Assembly (NCBI GenBank): GCA_009760855.2
Contig: WPIO01000004.1
Span: 4,948,501-5,012,500 of the forward strand
Origin: Cristatella mucedo
Taxonomy: Eukaryota; Bryozoa; Phylactolaemata; Cristatellidae
Length of the DNA: 64,000 nucleotides
Reading direction: 5' to 3'
Shown here: piece by piece, positions 40,397 through 51,912 of the stretch
How the letters are laid out: every line of letters begins with the position of its first letter
Numbering within the stretch: position 1 is the stretch's first letter
Notes under the pieces: model-generated
What the model was told of the DNA's origin: nothing
The model's input: the letters and a program-made list of their open reading frames with translations, nothing else
Database searches by the model: none
Program-made: the position numbers and the translations under genes

Positions 40397-40789
40397 CTAG
40401 GCAGACTTGGCAGCAGCAGCTGGCTTGTCCGACTTTTTGGGCAGAAGCACGGCCTGTATGTTGGGCAGCACACCGCCCTGCGCTATCGTCACGCCCGCCA
40501 GCAGCTTGTTCAGCTCCTCGTCGTTGCGCACGGCCAGCTGGAGGTGACGCGGCACGATTCTCGTCTTCTTGTTGTCGCGCGCCGCGTTGCCGGCCAGCTC
40601 CAGCACCTCGGCTGCCAAATACTCCATCACGGCCGCCAGGTACACGGGCGCTCCGGCTCCCACGCGCTCCGCGTAGTTTCCCTTACGCAGCAGCCTGTGG
40701 ATCCTACCGACCGGAAACTGCAGTCCGGCGCGGGAGGACCTCGACTTAGACTTGCCAGCTGCTTTCCCACCCTTGCCACGGCCAGTCAT
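40397..40789 (-). CDS. H2A: Histone H2A
   Basis: An intronless 130-codon frame encodes H2A with the N-terminus [17 protein letters not shown], the core [20 protein letters not shown], the acidic-patch segment [10 protein letters not shown] and the docking segment [19 protein letters not shown]. It is canonical H2A: it lacks the H2A.Z insertions and the SQ[E/D]-phi motif of H2A.X. Residue 2 is Thr where Ser is usual, and the C-terminal tail ([11 protein letters not shown]) is Ala-rich and lineage-specific. It is divergently paired with H2B, 244 bp between start codons, and ends in a histone stem-loop. Confidence 0.97.
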   Translation of the reverse strand: MTGRGKGGKAAGKSKSRSSRAGLQFPVGRIHRLLRKGNYAERVGAGAPVYLAAVMEYLAAEVLELAGNAARDNKKTRIVPRHLQLAVRNDEELNKLLAGVTIAQGGVLPNIQAVLLPKKSDKPAAAAKSA

Positions 40790-41033
40790 TCTTCAAGCAG
40801 ACGAAAGTTCTAAAGAAACGTTTATGACCTTGGCGGCGGTATTTATACATGCTGCATGGTACCAATATAGACCAATAAAAGTGCGGCTCATTCTCAAGTC
40901 CGGTACTGTGACCAATAAAAGAAGAGCCCGCCCAATTAGATGCTGAGTGGCCAGTCGTCCTATTTTGCATATGACTTGGTATATATCGACTGGCGCCCTT
41001 CGAGCTCCACCGATTACGTCAATCTCGATAACG
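40790..41033. promoter_or_regulatory. Shared divergent H2A/H2B promoter
   Basis: On the minus strand TATAAATA at 40840-40847 serves H2A. CCAAT boxes lie at 40862-40866, 40872-40876, 40912-40916 and 40932-40936. For H2B, TATATAT at 40980-40986 lies about 50 bases before its ATG and is preceded by ATTTTGCAT at 40962-40970. That element resembles the ATTTGCAT octamer typical of H2B promoters, with one extra T. Confidence 0.82.
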
Positions 41034-41408
41034 ATGCCGCCCAAGGTGAGCTCGAAGGGAGCCAAGAAGGCCGGCAAGGCGAAGGCCGCCGCGGGCGCAG
41101 CCGCCGACAAGATGAAGAAGCGTAGGAGGAAGGAGAGCTACGGCATCTACATCTACAAGGTGCTGAAGCAGGTGCACCCGGACACGGGCATCTCGAGCAA
41201 GGCCATGAGCATCATGAACTCGTTCGTGAACGACATCTTCGAGCGCATCGCCGCCGAGGCTTCGCGTCTGTCGCACTACAACAAGCGGTCGACGATCACG
41301 AGCCGCGAGGTGCAGACGGCAGTGCGTCTGCTGCTGCCCGGCGAGCTGGCCAAGCACGCCGTGTCGGAAGGCACCAAGGCCGTGACCAAGTACACGAGCT
41401 CGAAGTAG
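41034..41408 (+). CDS. H2B: Histone H2B
   Basis: This 124-codon frame starts at the ATG at 41034 and gives [17 protein letters not shown], the N-terminus expected for lophotrochozoan H2B. The frame is open further upstream (a Met at 40947), but that stretch covers the octamer and TATA elements, so it is not coding. The core [20 protein letters not shown], the segment [20 protein letters not shown] and the C-terminal [16 protein letters not shown] (with the ubiquitylated Lys near the C-terminus) are intact. It is divergent to H2A and followed by a histone stem-loop. Confidence 0.97.
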   Translation: MPPKVSSKGAKKAGKAKAAAGAAADKMKKRRRKESYGIYIYKVLKQVHPDTGISSKAMSIMNSFVNDIFERIAAEASRLSHYNKRSTITSREVQTAVRLLLPGELAKHAVSEGTKAVTKYTSSK

Positions 41409-41434
41409 ATTTCTGCGAGTCGGAGCTTAACAAC

Positions 41435-41450
41435 GGCCCTTTTTAGGGCC
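41435..41450 (+). terminator. Histone 3' stem-loop of H2B
   Basis: GGCCCTTTTTAGGGCC lies 26 bases after the H2B stop and is identical to the H3 stem-loop. Confidence 0.96.
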
Positions 41451-42151
41451 ACCATGTTTAGTAATGAGCACTCCTGAAGGCAACTGTATTCGGCCCTATC
41501 GCAGCGAGAGGGGGGCCGGCTGGCTGTTATTGCACCGATTGGTATACGTGATGCGAACAATGCCAGCATTTTTCGTAAGAGATTTCGTGACCGTAAGAGC
41601 CACCGCTGATACGTACCTACGGCTGTGCGTACGTGAATTTGTTGTGATGTCCGATTTAATTGCGTAGCGTTATTGCATCCGACCGAATGTCATACTGGTC
41701 TACGTTGTTGAGCCAGTAGCATCGAGTCTTTGTGCTCCGTAGGCCGTGCATGCTGATGTGTACGACACCTCTTTGTAGATAGCAGTTAAATCACGTTCCG
41801 CTGAGCCGACCATCTTTGCCTAGTTAAATAGCTAAACAAGCACGTCCATTATGTCATGAGTACTAGTTTAATTTTGCCCGGGGCTCCGAATTTCTCTTAG
41901 CTTACAGCGGTCCCAGAATTTGAGCTCTCACTAAGAGGTCCAGCCAAGCTTGGCGTATCGCTGCATGGCTACCCGATCGAATTCTAATGAATCTAACTTC
42001 AATAATATAACTAAATAAAAATCAATTTATTCAAACGACGGGAACTCGCGAGTGCCTGAGACAGTCTTGACGGTGCTTAACAGGCAAACTTCCAAAATAC
42101 CATTTTTCGTCAATTCTTAAAAAGACGCAAATTAACCCCACACGCGCGTAC
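41451..42151. other. Intergenic DNA after H2B
   Basis: Unique-looking sequence. No histone H1 or other gene can be seen. Confidence 0.5.
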
Positions 42152-42295
42152 AATTCATTTGTATAGGGTCCTAAGAGGGCTGAAACTAGGTCCGGGCGTT
42201 TCATATATCCAGTGTAGAAGCCTACGACCTTGGTAGACCACCCTGACCTCGGTCGAGCACCTTTGCGACTAGGCCAGACCAGGGTTGCACTCTCG
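42152..42295 (-). mobile_element. SINE-S2, diverged
   Basis: AATTCATTTGTATAGGGTCC, a degraded hairpin, GAAGCCTACGACCTTGG and GACTAGGCCAGACCA. Confidence 0.7.
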
Positions 42296-42744
42296 TGGCA
42301 TTACCTCGATTCGTGTGAAATATCTTTTGCATGCTTCCATAATACTACTGCTAACCAAAAGACGTGCTGCTACTATTCCAGAAGATGCCAAGTTACTATA
42401 ATGAGATTTAGTTATATTTGGCGCTATACAAATGTATTAGTAACCAGAGAAGTCTAACTATAAAGTATAAGTTATGTGTCAGATTGTTGCTGCACCGCAT
42501 TGTCTGCATGGTATCTTCCGGTGCCGTATCCAGCAAATGTAGCTGTCTCATCGCCTGCATGGACGGCAGTTGTAGTAGAGACCTGATCGAGCTGGGTCTC
42601 AAGGTGTGTGAGCCATCGGCTTCACTGACGTGACGTCCGGGTACCAGCACTGTACTTGGCTACAGACAGGCGAGGTCTGTAATGGCCAGGCGAGACGAAA
42701 GGCTCTTAAGAAGGACGCTACCTATCAACGATATCAAGCGCAGT

Positions 42745-45400
42745 AGAGAGATGTAACAATAATAATGCACTTGATAAAGCGAAGCAGAGAGGCCCTGGCT
42801 AAATCAGAATTCCTCCGAAGACGCGCCCAGCAGTGCAAAGCAATGCTGTTTCGGTAAAATGATATGGTCAAAATCCAGACAGTAAAAACATAAAAGAGAG
42901 TTTTCGGAAGTTATTAGAGCTTATCAAGGCATTTCATATGGACACCAGATTTGGGGTTCAGAGTTCTAGTTATCTTCCTAGACTTAAAGTGGGTGCTCGT
43001 CGTAATGCGATCACTGAGGCCGACTTGAAGATGAAGCGATGAGAGGAAGAAGTCGAGCAGGCATAGCAGAGATGGATAGAGCTGGAAGGTGAAAGAGGAG
43101 GCAGGGAAGTAAAGCTGTGAGTTGATGAAGAGTATAATTGAGATGTCAATGATGGGGATGCAGTCCTCGATCTCGTCCGTCATGCGTCTAGGTTTTTTAA
43201 AATGTAGGCAGCTGTCAAAGATAACACATAAATTCCAAGCGCACGGTGACGGTCGCACATTATTAGAAGAGCAACGTCTTTTAGCCCAGCCACGCGCCTG
43301 GGGTGTCCTATGAGTAGCAGTTTCGTTGTATCGTCGTCTAGTTAAAGGAAGTTGGCTGACATCCAGGATCACATGTCAGCAAGGCAAGTATTTGGTTCAT
43401 TAGTCGCTGCAGCTGATTCCGGTGGTTTGAACCACAAAAATCTGAGAGGTTCAGAACAGCAAAGGACCGAAGACGGACCCTTGTGCGACTCCACAAGTGA
43501 CTGGTCTGGTGGATGAGACCTGAACCCCATACGACACTGATTGAACGCGATCGGACAAGTACGATTTGAACACGTCAGTGCTTCGTCTGCCAGACCGATC
43601 GTTGTCCTCAATCGCCCAAGCAAGCTGTCGTGATCGATAGTATCGAAGGCAGCTGATAGTTACAGCAGGGCTAGGCCAGCCACATTACCGCCATCGTTGC
43701 TGCATAGGATGTCAATGGTTACACGGAGGAGAGCAGTTTCAATGAGTGGTGGCACGTGAATTCCGACTGAAATTGTTCTGACAGTTTATTATTTTTTCAG
43801 TGTGTGCTACAAGCTACTTAGTGCAAATCTGCTCAATAATCTTTGGCACAAAAGGAAAAAAGGAAACTGGGCGATAGTTTGCAAGGATCTCTACATTTAA
43901 TTTGCAAGGATCTCTACATTTAATCCAGGTTTTTTGAGTATCGGTCTAACGATAGCCTATTTGAAGGAGAAGCATTAAACAAATCTCGGTTATGGATGGG
44001 CTAAGTTTGTCTGCCTGTGAATACCACATAGGGAATGGTATAGGGTCTTCGGCAGACAAGTTATGCTACTAGACTTTATCAAGGTAGCCACATCGCGTGC
44101 ATACACCTCGGAAAAAATTTTTAAGGAAGGTCACAGGTTGCGACTCAACAGCTGCTTCAGTCCGCAGGAGCTTTATGAAGGCGCGAATGAGTGCAATTTT
44201 GCAAGCAAAGAAGGCTGAAAACTTGTCGGCCGAGCCGTAAATATCTGGAGAGTGAGACCTCTCAGAATCGGCAAGCAAATTGTTCACCATCTTATAAATG
44301 CTTTTTGGGTCTGATTGGCTGGACTACAGTTTTTGAGTGGAAAAAAGCCCTGGCTTTTCTAAGCTTCCGGGTGTTGAATCGGAGGAAGTCGGTGAAATTG
44401 GCTAGATTTGTCATCAGACCCAGACTTCTTAAAGCGGCGTTCAAGCCTGAGCACAACACGCGGCATCTTTTGAAGTCTTTTGGTAAATTCAAAGGAATCT
44501 CCGAGAATCTGCACACGGACAGATTGTACCGGAGCATGTTTGTCAATGACACTTCCAAGCTTCATATTCACTGCATCCGGTGAGGGTATTGAGGCTGTAA
44601 GGCCGAGTCTGGGTGCAGATTAAAAAGACCTGCCTTGAAGGCAGATTTCAAAAGTTTCTCCAGGTCAATGGTTTTTCCAAGTTGCATCACCGGACAAACT
44701 CGACGTTACTCTGCCCGCGCGACAGAACAGGAACAGTAAACGAGACTGAGCAATACTCCGAGATGGTCAGCGGGCACACAACAAGGTCATCGGGCAAATA
44801 TGCTTGGCCATAGCGAGATCCAGGATAGGGCCACCGATGTGAGTGGTACGATTAACGTGATGGACCGCGTGAGGGAGCATGACTGCGCCCATGCATTCGA
44901 GCGCTGGTGAGCTGAGACCCTACGAGGGCTTGGACTGCCTAAGCAGCAGCAGCTGGCTCTTGAGCGGCGACAGGACCGATCCCTCGCCGACTGACTCGGC
45001 AGTCGGCCCAAATCCATGCATTGGAGGCATCTGTGGAGACATCCCTCCACCACGGATGCCTCCAGCTGTCGGGCGGGTTCGGAACTACCAATGGCTCGAC
45101 AGTGCGAAAAACCTAGCATGCATGGAACATAAGGGCTGCCGAAGGAGTACACCAAGGGGAGGGAGGCCTCGACGCTGGCAGCCGTCTAGAGTGAGCAGAC
45201 TGGGCATGGCCGGCCGTGGTTTTTTCAGAATAAAGTGCTTGATGTTGGAGCCAGCAGGCTTGTTGCGCGTTCGGGCTATCCAGCCCGACAACAGGTCCTG
45301 CAGAGGGCTGTCACATATGAAATCGAAGTTCTCCAGACAGTCAAGGAATAAGCGGACCTGGCTGTTGCTAGGGTTGCCAACGTGAATGTTAAATTGAACT
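42745..45400 (-). mobile_element. Long decayed LINE-2f copy reaching the endonuclease end
   Basis: Read on the minus strand, the window shows in order: a segment near 44840-44780 like the end of an endonuclease domain (HHVNRTTHIGGPILDLA), the linker and RT start near 44560-44070, an RT segment at 43620-43480 (LRTTIGLADEAL, then the SRSSTRPV..CG region just before GVPQG), and the thumb side to about 42914. Many stops and frameshifts break it. It is the longest LINE-2f copy here, about 2.6 kb. A short LINE-1f-like tail (AATAATAATGCACTTGATAA) sits at 42753-42780. Confidence 0.7.
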
Positions 45401-45429
45401 CTCCTGCAATCAATAACGGCCTGTCACAC

Positions 45430-45950
45430 ACTCGGTTTTTTTAGCAAGGAACTCCTCTAGACATCTGGCACTGGCTCAGACAAAGAAGCGCATCTACTTC
45501 AAGGTTCTGATACTCACTCCTAGGTCTTTTCCGTTCTCTTGCTTTAACTTACCTATCGGAAATACTTCCTTATCACTTCCCAACTTCTCTTCTGACTCAA
45601 AATGTATATCTGTTCATCTAGCTCACCATACATCCTTTGGAGATCGTGCCTTCAGTTAGTGTGATTCCAAAGCCCGGAACACCACCGACTGATATCACTG
45701 TATCCCTTACTTCACAATGTTAAAAGAAACTAAAAACCTACCTGTCCCTCACAGTACTGTAACTCACCTGTACTGTACTCACCTGTCCCTCCGTCCGTTT
45801 GAAATGTACTCTGCGCGCCTATGCGAGCTAGGGCTTGCATACTATCACCAGTCAGTTGACAGGCTTTATTTCCAGCTTGCCTGAAGTGCCTGGATACAGA
45901 TTCAGTTCTCTAGGGCGGTATGCGCCGTTTCATTATTATTATTATTAACC
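45430..45950 (+). mobile_element. LINE-1f 3' fragment
   Basis: Reverse-transcriptase C-terminal text (CATCTGGCACTGGCT, then CTACTTCAAGGTTCTGA, then CGATCGTGCCTTCAG-like) is followed by a shortened 3'UTR, the tail GTGCCTGGATACAGATTCAG and ATT repeats ending at about 45950. Confidence 0.75.
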
Positions 45951-46329
45951 CGCGATGGCTGTCGAAGGTCAAGATAAAGCTATATTTATGCGGTCAACTA
46001 TTGTCTAACCTCTTTTTCAACTTCCTCTAATGCTCGTGATGCTCTGCGTCGATAATTTTGGCTTATTTCCTTTGATGATCTTACCAGCGGGATCAATCAA
46101 CAGGGAGGCATTGCAGGTGTTTTGGCGGAGTAGACGTATGCATGAATTCTTTACATTAACTAGCCAATCTGGCAGAAATATCCATCAACTGTAAAGGCGT
46201 AATCGCCTTTTCGGTAGCCCTACCTATACTGAATTCCAGTAGTCTAGCCTATACAGAACCTAACCACTAGTAGTCTTTAACCAGCCACTGAGGTAGGTAG
46301 ACCTTCAACTGTGGAAGAATAAATGCGTT

Positions 46330-47037
46330 CTCAATAAATACCTTTAAAGGTTAAGCAGTCGTCAAATAGGACACCCAAATTACGAGCACCCAATAATAGT
46401 AGTAAATAAATAAAATAAATAAATACTAGCTGATTCAACAGCCTATTTTTGTATAGCGACAGAAGAGCCTTGGCGGCTATCACCACCGCTTGCAGTGGCG
46501 ATAAAGGATCGTCCACCACAGGATTCGAACCCATGACCTCGGGGCCGAGGTCGTGGAAAGCAACCGCCTTACCTAGTGAGCCATTACAACGGCACCACCG
46601 ATTACAATGGCAAAGCCGCTTGTTCCAAGCATACGTTAGGGCTTAATATGACGAGTTCTGTCTTATCGTAAGAATTAGCGTAAGGATTTGGCTGACTCAC
46701 AGCACCAAATTACAGCAAGGCAATAATTGTGTATGTCAATGGCCACAGCTGATTCTGATGGCGTGAATGACAAGTACAGTTGGGTGTCGTCGTCATAGAA
46801 GTGATAGCTGATGCCACGGTCCCGAGTTACTTTGCCACTTGCCTCGATGTAAATGGAGACCAGGAGTGTGCTTAGAACAGGCCCTTAGAGATTTCTACAA
46901 GTCACTGTTCTAGTGGATGAGACTTGACGTCGACACGGATTGAACACAATCGGAAAAGTATGATTCGAAACTTTTCAGAGTCTCACCAGAGAGACCCTTA
47001 CTAGTTCTCAATCATTCAGTAACGATATTAACTCATA
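46330..47037 (-). mobile_element. LINE-2f-related fragment with a nested SINE
   Basis: Minus-strand codons for ARNLGVLFDD near 46385 and YHFYDDDTQLYLSF near 46800 (catalytic box YDDD in place of YADD) lie either side of the SINE-S1 at 46428-46590. Stops are frequent. Confidence 0.7.
46428..46590 (-). mobile_element. SINE-S1 nested in a LINE fragment
   Basis: A full-length minus-strand copy, from AGCTGATTCAACAGCC to GTGAGCCATTAC, with an intact B-box complement GGATTCGAACCCATG. A (TAAA)n stretch lies at its 3' side. LINE text continues on both sides. Confidence 0.88.
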
Positions 47038-47044
47038 CATTGCA

Positions 47045-47210
47045 GCGGGTGTGCCTTGCCTGTGGGTAAGATGCTTAGGTCGTGGGTTCGAGCCCTGAAC
47101 CAGACAACCTTGTCTTGCCTGATACACCTTGTCTTGCCTGATGCAAGCGGGGCATTAGCCGCAAAGGCTCATCTACCGCTATGTAAGTGAGGCTGTTGAA
47201 TCAACTAACC
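47045..47210 (+). mobile_element. SINE-S1, rearranged
   Basis: GTGGGTTCGAGCCC is an intact B box. The middle contains a short duplication (ACCTTGTCTTGCCTGAT twice). It ends GAGGCTGTTGAATCAACTA. Confidence 0.72.
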
Positions 47211-47610
47211 TCATACTTTACTTTTTACTTAATACGATGGCTAAAATTAAACCATAGGTGCTTTTCCAATCAAACCTTTACTTGCATGAAAATACGAAAT
47301 TAAGCTTAGTGTCAATAATTAATCGTGTATAAATTAATAGTATGCCTAACTGCATAAAAATGAAGCGGATGCCTAATCCGATGAAGACACGCCCAGCCTA
47401 AAGCCAGGAATTTTACCGGGGGGGGGGTAGGGAGGGAGAAGGGGAGGGGCTAAAGTTCTACTTTGATTGGGCACAGCCGGAACTGTAAGGTCACACAACC
47501 TACTTTCCTAGCCCCAGTTGCTTAGCAACTTGACATATAATGTGCCTTCTTTTCAATGCTCTCAATGGACTTGAAACTCCTGATTAGAAAAGTGCCAGGG
47601 ATCTTTTAGC

Positions 47611-47668
47611 TGGTTTGGTCCACCGGTTAAGTTCTCTTGGGGCGCTATACAAATGAACTTTCTTTACT
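47611..47668 (+). mobile_element. SINE-S2 with head fused to tail
   Basis: GCTGGTTTGGTCCACCGGTT is joined directly to AAGTTCTCTTGGGGCGCTAT. The B box and body are deleted at a shared GTTAAG, which suggests microhomology deletion. Confidence 0.75.
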
Positions 47669-48290
47669 TCTAGGCGCAGCTTCCTTATTTAAGCTACGTT
47701 GCAAATAACGGGTAGTAATTATTGACCGTAAGTGCTAGCGGTATTAACTATCGATGAATTTTGATGAAAACAAGAGTTCAACTGGAAGCTTTGGCAATAA
47801 GCTCTTTATTTTACAGCACATTAGAAAAATAATGCTCATCTGGCAGTACTACAGTGTCAGTTTGGATAAATTCAGAGCGCTGCGGTCGAATGTTAGGATT
47901 CCTAGTTCACTATGGCAAACTCGGGAAGGAAATGGTATCTTAATTTAAAATTACGTGGACCCAACTTATAAAGAAAGTAGTCTCCCAGGATTGCGAGATA
48001 GAACCTGCCCCCAGAAAGCGAGCTGGCCGAAAGATTTATGTAGTTCTGTATGCACAAAGAAAGTTGGTTACCCCCATAAAAGAAACATCTTGGAGCCATT
48101 TCTGTAGGGCCTCAAGCCTCGAAGCATCCCAACGCGCCAGACATCAAGGTGACATTATGATCCGTGAAAAAAGAGTCACTTCGTCCGTCCCCTTTCAAAA
48201 TACCTACAAGAAAAATGTTACCCTTCCGGGCACCGAGTCGTAACGTCACAGCACCCGAGTAGCCTCTTGAGTCAATCTCCAAGCAGGGCA
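47669..48290. other. Intergenic DNA
   Basis: AT-rich left part. A 64-codon plus-strand frame at 47754-47948 has no recognised family. Confidence 0.4.
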
Positions 48291-48482
48291 GCCATGCGGT
48301 CCCAGGGTATTAGCCCAGGGGTAAGGTGCTTACTCTTCGTAATCCAGGTCGTGGGTTCGAGTGGTGCAGTGGTCGAGTCGGGCAATGGTCGATTCTTTAT
48401 TGCCCGCTGCTCGAGCGGCGGCTCTAGCCGCGGCGAGGGCTCTTCTGCCGCTATATAAATGAGGCTGTTAAATCAGCTTACT
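48291..48482 (+). mobile_element. SINE-S1 subfamily
   Basis: Head GGTATTAGCCCAGGGGTAAG, B box GTGGGTTCGAGTGG, then CTTCTGCCGCTATATAAATG and GCTGTTAAATCAGCTTA. It has an extra segment after the B box. Confidence 0.78.
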
Positions 48483-48556
48483 CCAGAAGAGGGCTCAATA
48501 GCCAGTTCCGGTGTCGAGCCTGCTTCGCTTGCACTTCCGGTGAGTTGCCCTCTGCG

Positions 48557-48578
48557 GCGGGGGGGGGGGGGGGGGGAG
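48557..48578. repeat. G homopolymer
   Basis: About 20 consecutive G in a GC-rich context. Confidence 0.9.
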
Positions 48579-49093
48579 GGAGGCACTTTGCTTGTTAAAG
48601 CCTGCAGTTTCCGAGTGATCGAGCTGATTTCTTAAGCACAAGTAAAAGCTCTCTGTAGTTAAAGCGAGCTGACTGTAAGCTGGAGAGACGGTACCGCTAA
48701 ATGTTCTGCCTAGGAAGCGATGGACAAAATCTGAACTTCGTCGGCGCTGTTGTCAAGACCTTTTCTCTGCCGGCACCGGTACAAAACAGAAGTTACAGGG
48801 CAACATAACCTGAAAAATATGTAATCATTAGCAGGTTTATCCTCAGCAGATCTGGTGAAGTAACTAGCTTGGCAGCACAAGCCACATTGAGCCGATCGAA
48901 TTTTAATTTGATGCAGAAACAACCCCCGGTCTTGGCATTCTGCATGTGAGCCCGATGGCGGTAACCCGAGTGCGCGCGGACTGCAATAAATGCCTGAATA
49001 TTGGTCCAATTTGTATGCAAATAGGCTAAACATGTCGGGCTCTTTGGGTTCTGTTCGTAAGCAGAAAGACACAGATTTCGAAATTGATGATTT

Positions 49094-49840
49094 TTATTTC
49101 GCAGGTGTGAAGCGGCTAGCCAAATCCAGGGCAAGGATCCAGGGCTCGATCACGAAAATTGAGATTATTTTTTCGAGAAATACCTCAAGATCGACGGCTG
49201 ATTTGGGACAGCCGCCGGTGCCTTCTTCGGGCGCCCCACGGAGCGCACCTGCACGCCCGGAGCAGCCTTCTGCGCCGACGCTCTTTTTTTCTCTGCCACG
49301 AGTCTGCGCCGCATCGGATGCCGCCGCCAACGGCGCGCCAATATTGTCAGGATCTTCGTCCTCACTATTATATATCGCTATTATTGTAGCGATGTTATTC
49401 GGCGCGGCCGGATAATACATCAGATCTCGAACCGCGATCGACGTGCAGCTTCTTTGACAAAGAACGCGCGGCTTCTTCGCTGTCAACTCTAAGACAAGTT
49501 TGGGCTCCAGTTTCAGCGCATCGATCGATGTGCCTTTTATCGATTGTCATTGACGCGATAAAAGGCGTTTCACCCAGGCGCGAGCGCTGGCGCCGCGATT
49601 CAGGACCTCCTGCACAATCTTTTCAGACCAGCGGGTGGCAATGAAGTTTCCGAGAAATGTTTCCTAGAACTTGCACACCAGTTCCATTGCGTTGCTAAGA
49701 GCATAATTGCTGACATCTTTTATATCGCCATTAGGGCCAACCGCAGCGTGCATCCTTTCATCGAGCTCGTGCGCGCACATAGTTCTTCAGATTGCCTCGA
49801 CATGATTCTGACGGCGCCGCCCCTGACTCAGGTCAAGGGC
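49094..49840 (-). pseudogene. Decayed unrecognised reading frame
   Basis: The minus strand keeps one frame from about 49770 down to 49094, with only two in-frame stops (near 49665 and 49548) and a probable 2-base slip in a GC repeat near 49775. An acid-rich stretch (YNSEDEDPDNIG) and a charged, helical-looking segment (TRWSEKIVQEVLN) give it a protein-like composition. I do not recognise the family; a cellular retropseudogene, a transposon or an old viral insertion are all possible. It is plainly inactive as read. Confidence 0.4.
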
Positions 49841-50000
49841 GTTTTCGACTTAAAAACGCTATATTTTTTAGAGCGGCTATACGCAACATAAATTACAACT
49901 AATAATTAATAAATAATCAATTGTGATTCTACTTGCAGAAATTCGGCAATCCTGGTTACCGCCGTCGGGCTCATAGATCGCCTCTTTCGCGACGCTCAGC

Positions 50001-50042
50001 AGACGCCGTGCAGAGAACAAGTGGTCTACTTGCACGGCGTCT
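50001..50042. repeat. 12-bp inverted repeat
   Basis: AGACGCCGTGCA and TGCACGGCGTCT around an 18-nt loop. Confidence 0.9.
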
Positions 50043-50291
50043 TTATTACCAAGTCATCTCGGTCACGACCTACAGCTGAAACCTCGACGCATCCCCAAGT
50101 GCAGCCAGCCTGCCGAAGCACGGCGCCGCAGCCGCCCCCTGCTCGCTGCGCCGGTGCAAGCTCGGGGTGTCGCCGCGAGCGTCTCGAGCTATCGCCTGCC
50201 GCCGCCCCCCCCCCCCCGGCACACAGCATCGGCAAGGCACTGTAAGTCCGAGCGCCGCCGCTGAGGACTCCAGCGACGAGCAGGTCCGCGC

Positions 50292-50548
50292 GGGTCACGT
50301 GGCCCAGGGCAAAGGCGCTCGCGCTTAAGACCTAGGTCGCGGGTTTCGAGAGTTGCATCGGGCCATCTTTCATTGTTGGCATGGAGCTGGGTCACGTGGC
50401 CCAGTGTCAAGGTGCTCACACTTCGACCAGTGCGCGCCGGCCTGAGCGCTGAATTCCGACTCTTTACAGCATACTTCGAGCACGCGGTGAAACCTGCAAC
50501 GGCTCTTCTCCTGCTGCTGATGAGGAAACGAGGCTGCCGAATCATGTG
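50292..50548 (+). mobile_element. SINE-S1-like element with two tRNA-like heads
   Basis: GGTCACGTGGCCCAGGGCAA (about 50295) and GGTCACGTGGCCCAGTGTCA (about 50390) are two copies of the head. The body end AACGAGGCTGCCGAATCATG follows. It has no good B box in the second head. Confidence 0.6.
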
Positions 50549-51574
50549 ACTTGTTTTCTGGAGCTATGGGCGCAGGGACTGAAGGGTGGATGGGGGCACT
50601 GCCCTGCAATCGATCGTCGAAAATAAGGATTTGCCTCCACTTATCGTATGCTACTGTCGCACTAGCTAGCTTTCGTATAAAAAAGGCAGCGAAGCCGGCT
50701 CCTTTTCTTTCGCTCTTAGGTTTCACGTGCCCAGCTTGAGGTCAGGCTCTGAGCGGCAAGCGAGAGTTCCTCGCGCTTTCGGCGAAATGACGAGATCCTC
50801 CGAGTTGCTTTCTGCCACCGTTCGCCATCTACATCTACCGTTCGCCATCTACACGCGAACAGACGAGACAGCAGACAACAGTAACAAGAGCTCTCTTTCG
50901 CCAGCGCACCGACCAGACTGCTAACAAACAAAAGACGGCAGAGCGTTAAGCCTGCCAGCGCAGATTCGGCGGCGAAGTGCTCGCTTCGCTAAGCGGCGGC
51001 GGCGTCTCCAGTCTCCCTAGCGCCGTTCCGCGAAGCCTGCCTCGCACAGCTCGTCTGCTCGGCCTGTAGGGCGAGCAGAGTGGGACGCTCAGCGGCTGCT
51101 GCCGACACGTTTGACTGGTCGTGCCCAAGTGCGACCGCAGGAAAACGCCGGGGAGAAAACGCCGAGCTTCCTCGACCTCGCTAACTACCGAGCAGTCTGG
51201 CAGATGTTTGGGGCGCGACGCACGAGCTAGTGCGACAGAAGAGCGCGTCGAGCAACCGCGACGGAGCAGACGAGCTGCTAACACTTTCCTGCCTCGCACT
51301 TTCCTGCCACATTCTTCGGCCGGACGCCAGCAGCGGCGTCCGAGGGCGGCAGCATGCTGATGTCCTAATAATGACCACACCGGCCACAACCGGAGGGCAC
51401 ACGAGACGGCTGGCGGGCGCGCGGGGGGGGGGAGCGGCCCGCAATGCAGGTTGCCGGTGCGGGTTCAAAGTGGCGGCCGTGGAGAAGCCGCGATGCCTGT
51501 TCCGCCGAGGAGACATCAAAACAAGCGGCACGATGGAATTAATTCGCTGGCACTTCGGCGGCAGATGCTTAGGA

Positions 51575-51607
51575 CCGCCGCCGGCGGCGGCGGCGGCGGC
51601 GGCGGCG
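51575..51607. repeat. (GGC)n tract
   Basis: About nine GGC units within a CpG-rich block. Confidence 0.92.
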
Positions 51608-51839
51608 GATACAGCAGCAGATCCGCGGGCCAGCAGCGAGGCCTGACGTCGCCCTCCGCCTCCCCGACGGCATGTAAGCAATCGGCGGTCCCGACGCCGA
51701 GCCGAACGAAGATCGAGCTCTGGTCGCGTCATCTCCCAGCGCTTCGACCAACCGACGCAAACTCGAAACCACGCCCCTGGCGAAACGCTAGCGGCGTGAA
51801 AGAGACTTTCAGCGCAGACGGAAAATAAGCGGCACCGAA

Positions 51840-51842
<3 letters not shown>

Positions 51843-51910
<68 letters not shown>
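51843..51910. repeat. (CT)n microsatellite
   Basis: An uninterrupted CT tract of about 68 bp in the CpG-rich block. Confidence 0.97.

Positions 51911-51912
<2 letters not shown>

Noticed and set aside
40388-40813. 141-codon plus-strand ORF over H2A
   Set aside because: Antisense shadow of the H2A gene, caused by its GC-rich codons.
40947-41033. N-terminal extension of H2B from an upstream Met
   Set aside because: It would translate the octamer-like and TATA elements; the family N-terminus MPPK starts at 41034.
46800-47040. Active reverse transcriptase
   Set aside because: The catalytic box is altered (YDDD), stops are frequent and a SINE interrupts the frame.
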